The translations under genes and the position numbers were made by a program. Below are positions 22,751 through 26,442 of a DNA stretch of 26,442 bases, piece after piece. This stretch comes from Armatimonadota bacterium (lineage in GTDB: Bacteria; Armatimonadota; UBA5829): NCBI GenBank assembly GCA_026415535.1, contig JAOAGX010000002.1, positions 1 to 26,442 of the forward strand, read 5' to 3'. Numbering within the stretch: position 1 is the stretch's first letter; every line of letters begins with the position of its first letter. A model generated the notes under the pieces. That model saw only the letters and a program-made list of their open reading frames with translations. It was not told the DNA's origin and made no database searches.

Positions 22751-23350
22751 TTACTCGGTCTGTGACTCTTCGTTTTTGGGCTTGTCTGTCGTTTGGTCTG
22801 TATCCAGCTCGTCCGCAGCCTCCACCGGCTCATCAACATGCTCTTCGGGGCCTTGCTCGGACGTCTCAGTCTTCTCTGTAACAACCGGCTCCTCTGCAAA
22901 CTCTTCGGCAGCTTGCTGATCAATAGCTGTTTCTTCCGGAGCTTCATCCGATGCCGCGACCGGTTCTTCAGTCAAGGCTTCCTCTTCAGCTGCTTCCTCC
23001 AGTGATTCTACTGGAGGCTGAGGTTGCTCTATACGTGTGGTATCTACGTGCTGAGGCTCAACACGAGTAATGATGTAGCGGATGACGTCGTCGGCGATCC
23101 GCATTACTCGATCGAGCTCCTTAGCCACTGCCGGTTCTCCGTCGAAGAACATTAATATGTAAATGCCTTCCCGGCGGTCCTTGATTTCGTATGCAAGGCG
23201 CCTCTTATCCCACTTGCCGGCGGCCTTTACCACACCGCCTTGATCGGTGACTATTGTGGAATACTTTGCGACGATTGCTTCGACTTGCTCGTCGGTCAGC
23301 GTGGGGTCAACAATGTAGAGTACTTCGTAGGTACGTGTCGTGATGTCCAC
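22751..23350 (-). CDS. rpsF: Ribosomal protein bS6 with long acidic C-terminal tail
   Basis: Residues 1-~100 form the bS6 domain: TYEVLYIVDPTLTDEQVEAI, GKWDKRRLAYEIKDRREGIY and RVMRIADDVIRYIITRV. The remaining ~95-100 residues are an unusual Glu/Asp/Ala/Pro-rich, low-complexity tail (for example ESLEEAAEEEALTEEP). Normal bS6 ends near residue 100, sometimes with a short Glu tail. The start is GTG 23350 directly after AAGGGGAG, a tight spacing; no later start fits the family N-terminus. It is the first gene of the rpsF-ssb-rpsR operon and has a hairpin leader and a recognisable promoter upstream. Confidence 0.95.
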   Translation of the reverse strand: MDITTRTYEVLYIVDPTLTDEQVEAIVAKYSTIVTDQGGVVKAAGKWDKRRLAYEIKDRREGIYILMFFDGEPAVAKELDRVMRIADDVIRYIITRVEPQHVDTTRIEQPQPPVESLEEAAEEEALTEEPVAASDEAPEETAIDQQAAEEFAEEPVVTEKTETSEQGPEEHVDEPVEAADELDTDQTTDKPKNEESQTE

Positions 23351-23370
23351 CTCCCCTTGGGCTAAAATTG

Positions 23371-23426
23371 GTCCCGAGTCAGGCTCGGAACGGAGAGTAC
23401 GCGCCAGTAATACTTACTCTGGCGCG
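23371..23426 (-). promoter_or_regulatory. rpsF leader hairpins, possible S6:S18 autoregulatory site
   Basis: The message leader carries a long hairpin (23400-23426): CGCGCCAG...CTGGCGCG with inner TTACT/AGTAA pairs and a two-base bulge. A second stem is CCGAG/CTCGG (23374-23388). Leaders of rpsF operons in many bacteria contain an S6:S18-binding hairpin with a CCG motif that mimics 16S helix 22. Position fits; I cannot confirm the exact motif. Confidence 0.5.
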
Positions 23427-23450
23427 ACGCATTTTTCAATTAGACGGCTC

Positions 23451-23479
23451 ATTATATCATGTCGGGCCGCCATCCGCAA
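23451..23479 (-). promoter_or_regulatory. Sigma70-type promoter of the rpsF operon
   Basis: On the minus strand -35 TTGCGG (23474-23479) is followed after exactly 17 bp by a perfect -10 TATAAT (23451-23456). This places transcription start near 23443 and gives a ~95-nt leader. Confidence 0.7.
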
Positions 23480-23683
23480 CCATATCTTGCGTGGAGTCGA
23501 AATCATCGAAGCCGAAGTTTCTAGCTAGGAGGCTGTTCGGAGGCTGTTGCGATGGGATGCAGGTCCAGCGCTTCCGGATATTCTACACTGAGTAAACAAT
23601 CGGGGGTGCAGCGTTTTAGTTAGCGCAGCTTTTATGAAAGCGCAGCGCTATATGTTGCTGGTGCGTGCCCTGCCCATTAACAC
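23480..23683. other. Gap between the rpsF promoter and the presenilin-like gene
   Basis: No coding frame is supported. A direct repeat GGAGGCTGTT occurs near 23528 and 23539. The stretch GCGCAGCTTTTATGAAAGCGCAGCGC near 23624-23649 contains a weak GCTTT/AAAGC hairpin that may end the minus-strand gene, but no convincing T-run follows. Confidence 0.4.
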
Positions 23684-24631
23684 CTATAGCTTTCTGACTA
23701 GTGTCCACGCGAGCGGTAGCGACGCGAGCATTATTGCGCCTACAATCACCGTTGAGACTACTTCTTGCCTTGTAAGTTTGAATTTACCCCAGTTAGCGGC
23801 CACCACGGCGAGCGCTAGTAAGATTAGTGCGGGTAGGGTAGGCAGCAGTCCGAAGACCACCGACAGCATTCCGAGTGTCATCGCTCCAAACACGAACCAG
23901 TAGTTACGCGGGCCGTTTAGCCCCAACCTATGGACCGCTGCAAACACGAGGGCCATAAACAGAAAGTCGCCCGGGCCAATCATGGTTCGGGGCACGAAAG
24001 ACCCTGTCCCGACATGTGGTATCGGTGCGGATACCGCCGCCACCACTTCCGGCGCCTTTTCTAGCACAGCCGACACCGGTCCGCGCGTGACAGTCCAGAA
24101 GTCGATATATGCCGCAAACATAACCACCGGTAGCAACAGGTTGCGGTCGCGCACACGCAGACTAACCAGGTAGCCAATGCTTGAGGACGCCAGCATAATA
24201 CCGGCGAACATAGGCATTCTTAATACACTTGGATATGTGGCCATCAGGACGAGTGTTTCGAGCAGATTGGGATAACGGCCCATTCTGACTGTTACTTCCG
24301 ACTGCCACACCATAGCTAGAGCCGCGCCTGCTATCAAGGCTATGCTCCCGGCAAGTATCAATGTGCACTGATACCACGTCATGTCAAATCGCGCGTAAAA
24401 GTATGCTATTGCGATTTGAACTGCCATAAACGCAACCGTCGGCGCGCCTGTGAGCACAAGTCCCACAAAGCTCAGAATTGTTCCAATGTCGTCCGGTGCG
24501 AACGGTGTCGCGGTGTTGAGAAAGCCGGTAATCACGGGGATGAACGTTGCCTTTGGCACGGTCAACCACAGGACAAAGTATCCAGCAATCGCTCCCGCAA
24601 GACACAACCCAGTAGACTTTTTTGCCAACAA
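23684..24631 (-). CDS. Polytopic membrane protein, presenilin/SPP-type (GxGD) intramembrane aspartyl protease candidate
   Basis: I chose TTG 24631 (315 residues) because GGGAG lies 5 bp upstream; a TTG at 24652 is possible. About nine or ten membrane spans are predicted by eye. Three signatures of presenilin/signal-peptide-peptidase proteases occur in the right order. They are a span with an aspartate, AAYIDFWTVTRGPV (Asp177); the next span with IGPGDFLFMALVF, a GxGD motif (Asp222); and a later span PTLPALILLALAVVAANW containing PAL (267-269). In the family the two Asp form the active site and PAL shapes it. Such enzymes cut transmembrane helices. Five spans precede the first Asp span, as in presenilin; one extra span follows PAL. 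No known substrate gene is adjacent. Another transporter-like function cannot be excluded. Confidence 0.6.
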   Translation of the reverse strand: MLAKKSTGLCLAGAIAGYFVLWLTVPKATFIPVITGFLNTATPFAPDDIGTILSFVGLVLTGAPTVAFMAVQIAIAYFYARFDMTWYQCTLILAGSIALIAGAALAMVWQSEVTVRMGRYPNLLETLVLMATYPSVLRMPMFAGIMLASSSIGYLVSLRVRDRNLLLPVVMFAAYIDFWTVTRGPVSAVLEKAPEVVAAVSAPIPHVGTGSFVPRTMIGPGDFLFMALVFAAVHRLGLNGPRNYWFVFGAMTLGMLSVVFGLLPTLPALILLALAVVAANWGKFKLTRQEVVSTVIVGAIMLASLPLAWTLVRKL

Positions 24632-24660
24632 GTGATCTCCCGAGGGTCTCAAACGTCTTT

Positions 24661-24740
24661 GGACTGCGGCGCTTTAGCGCCGCTTTTTGCGTCCCAACGC
24701 CAAATTAGGTGACACAAATCGGCGTAAAGCGCCGCAGTCT
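24661..24740. repeat. REP-like element: nested hairpin and inverted copy
   Basis: GCGGCGCT TT AGCGCCGC (24666-24683) is a perfect hairpin followed by TTTTT on the plus strand. GGACTGCGGCGCTTTAGCGC (from 24661) is repeated in inverted orientation as CGGCGTAAAGCGCCGCAGTC (24720-24739), one base shorter. Two such arms facing each other are typical of REP/BIME-like elements. It lies between divergent genes, where no terminator is needed. Confidence 0.7.
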
Positions 24741-24761
24741 AGGTGCAATTACTTGTTGTCT

Positions 24762-24791
24762 TTGACAACGATTATAGCACAAGGGTACAAT
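24762..24791 (+). promoter_or_regulatory. Sigma70-type promoter of the response regulator gene
   Basis: A perfect -35 TTGACA (24762-24767) and -10 TACAAT (24786-24791) are separated by 18 bp. The predicted leader is about 100 nt and includes small hairpins GGTTG/CAACC (24814-24830) and CCTGG/CCAGG (24854-24867). Confidence 0.7.
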
Positions 24792-24895
24792 GGGGTTGTG
24801 AGTTGGGAGTATCGGTTGAAAATGACAACCTACCCGGTATCCCAAATACGATTCCTGGTCTTCCAGGTTCCACTTCCTTATCTGCGGAGGAGACC

Positions 24896-25471
24896 GTGAG
24901 CCGGATACGAGTTGTGATTGCCGACGACGAGCCAATCATACGAATGGACCTCAAGACGCTTCTTGAGGAGATGGGACACGAGGTAGTGGGTGAGGCAGCC
25001 GACGGTCAGAAGGCCCTCGACATGGCACGTTCGATGAGGCCTGATGTCGTAATCCTTGATATCAAGATGCCCGTGATGGATGGGCTAGATGCCGCCAAAA
25101 TCATTTCGGAAGAGAAAATCGCACCCGTCGTTTTGCTCACTGCCTATTCCGACAAGGATCTCATCGAACGCGCCAAGGACGCCGGCGTATTCGGTTACCT
25201 CGTAAAGCCTTTCCAGGAATCCGATCTGCTGCCAGCGATCGAGATAGCCATCGCTCGCTATTTGGAGATGCAGGAACTCGAGTCCACTGTCGGCGACCTC
25301 GAGCAAAAACTCGAAACTCGAAAGCTTGTCGACCGCGCCAAGGGAATCCTTATGGACAGGTTTAAAATGAGCGAGGCCGACGCTTTCCGCCGCATTCAAC
25401 AGCAGAGCATGAATCAGCGCCGTTCCATGAAGGAGATCGCCGAGGCTATCATAATAGCTCACGAAATATAA
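24896..25471 (+). CDS. Response regulator with receiver and ANTAR RNA-binding domains
   Basis: This is a 191-residue protein of the AmiR/NasR-type antiterminator class. GTG 24896 follows GCGGAGGAG at ~4-5 bp; the frame extends upstream but only through the promoter and leader. The receiver domain (1-~122) has acidic Asp10/Asp11, phospho-acceptor Asp55 (VVILDIKMP), Thr82 and Lys104 (LVKPF). A helical linker (~125-145) leads into ANTAR (about 145-188): LVDRAKGILMDRFKMSEADA, then FRRIQQQSMNQRRSMKEIAE. Phosphorylated ANTAR proteins bind paired hexaloop hairpins in leaders and prevent termination. The downstream GAF-domain protein is the likely partner kinase. Confidence 0.95.
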   Translation: MSRIRVVIADDEPIIRMDLKTLLEEMGHEVVGEAADGQKALDMARSMRPDVVILDIKMPVMDGLDAAKIISEEKIAPVVLLTAYSDKDLIERAKDAGVFGYLVKPFQESDLLPAIEIAIARYLEMQELESTVGDLEQKLETRKLVDRAKGILMDRFKMSEADAFRRIQQQSMNQRRSMKEIAEAIIIAHEI

Positions 25472-25707
25472 AGTCTCGAGGTCCTGAAACTAGCCAATAC
25501 TAGCGAACGGGGTTTAGATTACATTTCTTAAGGCGGAGTTTGGCTTTATAGGAACTCGGGTCGTCGATGAGACTCCCCGCTTTGTTCATGATGACATCTG
25601 GCTCAACGAGCTATTCTGAGCAAAGCGAAGATTTTGCAGGTGCAAAATGAGTAAGCATCTGACTCTGCTTTGTGTTTTCGTCTATTTCATGCTTTCGTGA
25701 TGGATTT
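25472..25707. other. Short intergenic region with a degenerate repeat
   Basis: It holds a degraded interspersed repeat copy (25613-25634, TTCTGAGCAAAGCGAAGATT) next to TTTTGCAGGTGCAAAA, a 16-bp near-palindrome at 25632-25647. No other feature was recognised. Confidence 0.5.
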
Positions 25708-26442
25708 ATGACTCCCGGGAGAGTGCGCAAAGCCGAAGAGCAAGAGGCAACAAAGCCTTCGCCCGAGCAACTTTCGCCTGAGCGGGAGCTTGAAATCCTG
25801 CGGGCGCGGGTGACTGATCTCGAGAGGCGCGTTGCCGAGGCCAATCTCGAAGCTGATGCTCTTCGTGAAATCGGTCAAGCAATTGGCTCGATGCTAAACA
25901 TCGACGATATGCTTCGTCGCATCGCCGAGATCGTTGTCGAGGTTACCGGGACCGATCTCTGCCTTATCTATCTTCTAGATGACAGCGGCAAGCAACTGAT
26001 TCTACGCGGAGCGAGCGGGGAAACCAAAAACGTCATCGGCAAGATAAGACTCAAGGTAGGAGAAGGAGTTACTGGTTGGGTTGCTCAGCAGGGAACTCCT
26101 GTGGTTCTGCCGCGTGAGGCTTGGCGCGACGAACGATTCAAGCCGATTCCTATACTTTCCCAGGATAGTTACCAGTCGATGTTATCGGTTCCGCTTCGCG
26201 GTCGGAGCGGTTTGGTGGGCGTGATCAATGTGCGCACCAATCCACCTCACGAGTACACAGAAGTCCAGATCAGACTTTTGGAATCGATAGCCAGGCAGGT
26301 TGGGGGTGCAGTCGAAAACTACGAGAACTATCGCCGCGCCGAACAGCGAGCCTCTCGCCTATCGACACTTTCGGAGATCAGCCACACGATCACCTCGGAT
26401 ATGTACCTCGAGGAGATTCTCCAGCTCATCGTTGCGATGACC
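25708..26442 (+). CDS. GAF-domain sensor protein, probably a histidine kinase (3' end outside window)
   Basis: ATG 25708 opens a frame that runs to the window end (245 codons seen). Residues 1-~50 are charged and predicted coiled coil (ELEILRARVTDLERRVAEAN). A GAF domain follows (~52-205): LREIGQAIGSMLNIDDMLRR, VTGTDLCLIYLLDD, VGEGVTGWVAQQGTPVVLP, SMLSVPLRGRSGLVGVINVR and EVQIRLLESIARQVGGAVEN. A second helix plus LSTLSEISHTITSDMYLEEI suggests that another GAF starts at the edge. The kinase core would lie beyond the window. It sits 236 bp after the ANTAR regulator, so it is a likely cognate sensor, with ligand unknown. The start is uncertain because the ribosome binding site is weak. Confidence 0.8.
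   Translation, partial: MTPGRVRKAEEQEATKPSPEQLSPERELEILRARVTDLERRVAEANLEADALREIGQAIGSMLNIDDMLRRIAEIVVEVTGTDLCLIYLLDDSGKQLILRGASGETKNVIGKIRLKVGEGVTGWVAQQGTPVVLPREAWRDERFKPIPILSQDSYQSMLSVPLRGRSGLVGVINVRTNPPHEYTEVQIRLLESIARQVGGAVENYENYRRAEQRASRLSTLSEISHTITSDMYLEEILQLIVAMT

Noticed and set aside
23634..23903. 89-codon plus-strand frame
   Set aside because: Antisense to the end of the presenilin-like membrane gene; shadow frame.
24661..24688. Rho-independent terminator (hairpin plus TTTTT) on the plus strand
   Set aside because: No plus-strand gene ends upstream, and an inverted second arm follows 37 bp later, which fits a REP-like element better.

Overview
The window is bacterial chromosome of moderate GC. 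It shows sigma70-type promoters (TTGACA / TATAAT-like, 17-18 bp spacing), purine-rich ribosome binding sites and frequent GTG/TTG starts. The gene mix is secreted OB-fold proteins, stand-alone prepilin-type proteins, uroporphyrinogen-decarboxylase-like and aldo/keto reductase pairs, heparinase-II/III-like lyase, and many short intergenic repeats. This resembles Armatimonadota or a similar poorly cultured lineage. That placement is inference at low confidence; no rRNA, tRNA or other phylogenetic marker was searched beyond rpsF/ssb/rpsR.

Left part (1-5546): the C-terminal end of a large glycoside-hydrolase-like protein, a full-length double-SIS protein organised like animal glucokinase regulatory protein (GCKR), a 600-bp gap full of interspersed repeats, and a convergent heparinase-like polysaccharide lyase with a good promoter. 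Middle left (5840-10568): an ABC-exporter operon (large membrane accessory protein, ATPase, ABC-2 permease). It appears to be decaying: the accessory gene has in-frame TAG codons and several frame changes, the ATPase loses its last ~34 residues to a frame change, and the permease is split. Remnants of at least one more gene lie in the 670 bp after it.

Centre (11238-15119): thioredoxin reductase; a URO-D-like plus aldo/keto reductase pair behind a tandem-repeat-rich leader with an operator-like inverted repeat; a 134-nt strongly base-paired element; and a small LuxR-type HTH regulator with a structured leader. After another repeat-rich gap comes a tight operon (15933-20298) whose genes all overlap: secreted OB-fold protein, prepilin-like protein, ECF transporter S component, FmdE-family protein, EcfT and EcfA. 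It looks like a complete ECF importer with unusual partners, and its substrate is not evident from the sequence.

Right part: a small membrane protein; a phosphoglucose/phosphomannose-isomerase-like SIS protein that seems to lack its catalytic residues; the rpsF-ssb-rpsR operon with a recognisable promoter and hairpin leader, bS6 carrying a ~100-residue acidic tail; and a polytopic membrane protein with the YxD / GxGD / PAL signature of presenilin-type intramembrane aspartyl proteases. Last are an ANTAR-type response regulator and the start of a GAF-domain sensor protein cut by the window end.

The most rewarding items are the presenilin-like protein, the ECF-FmdE-prepilin operon, the bacterial GCKR-like protein (paired with a second, apparently inactive SIS protein), the 134-nt structured element, and the frame-broken ABC operon.
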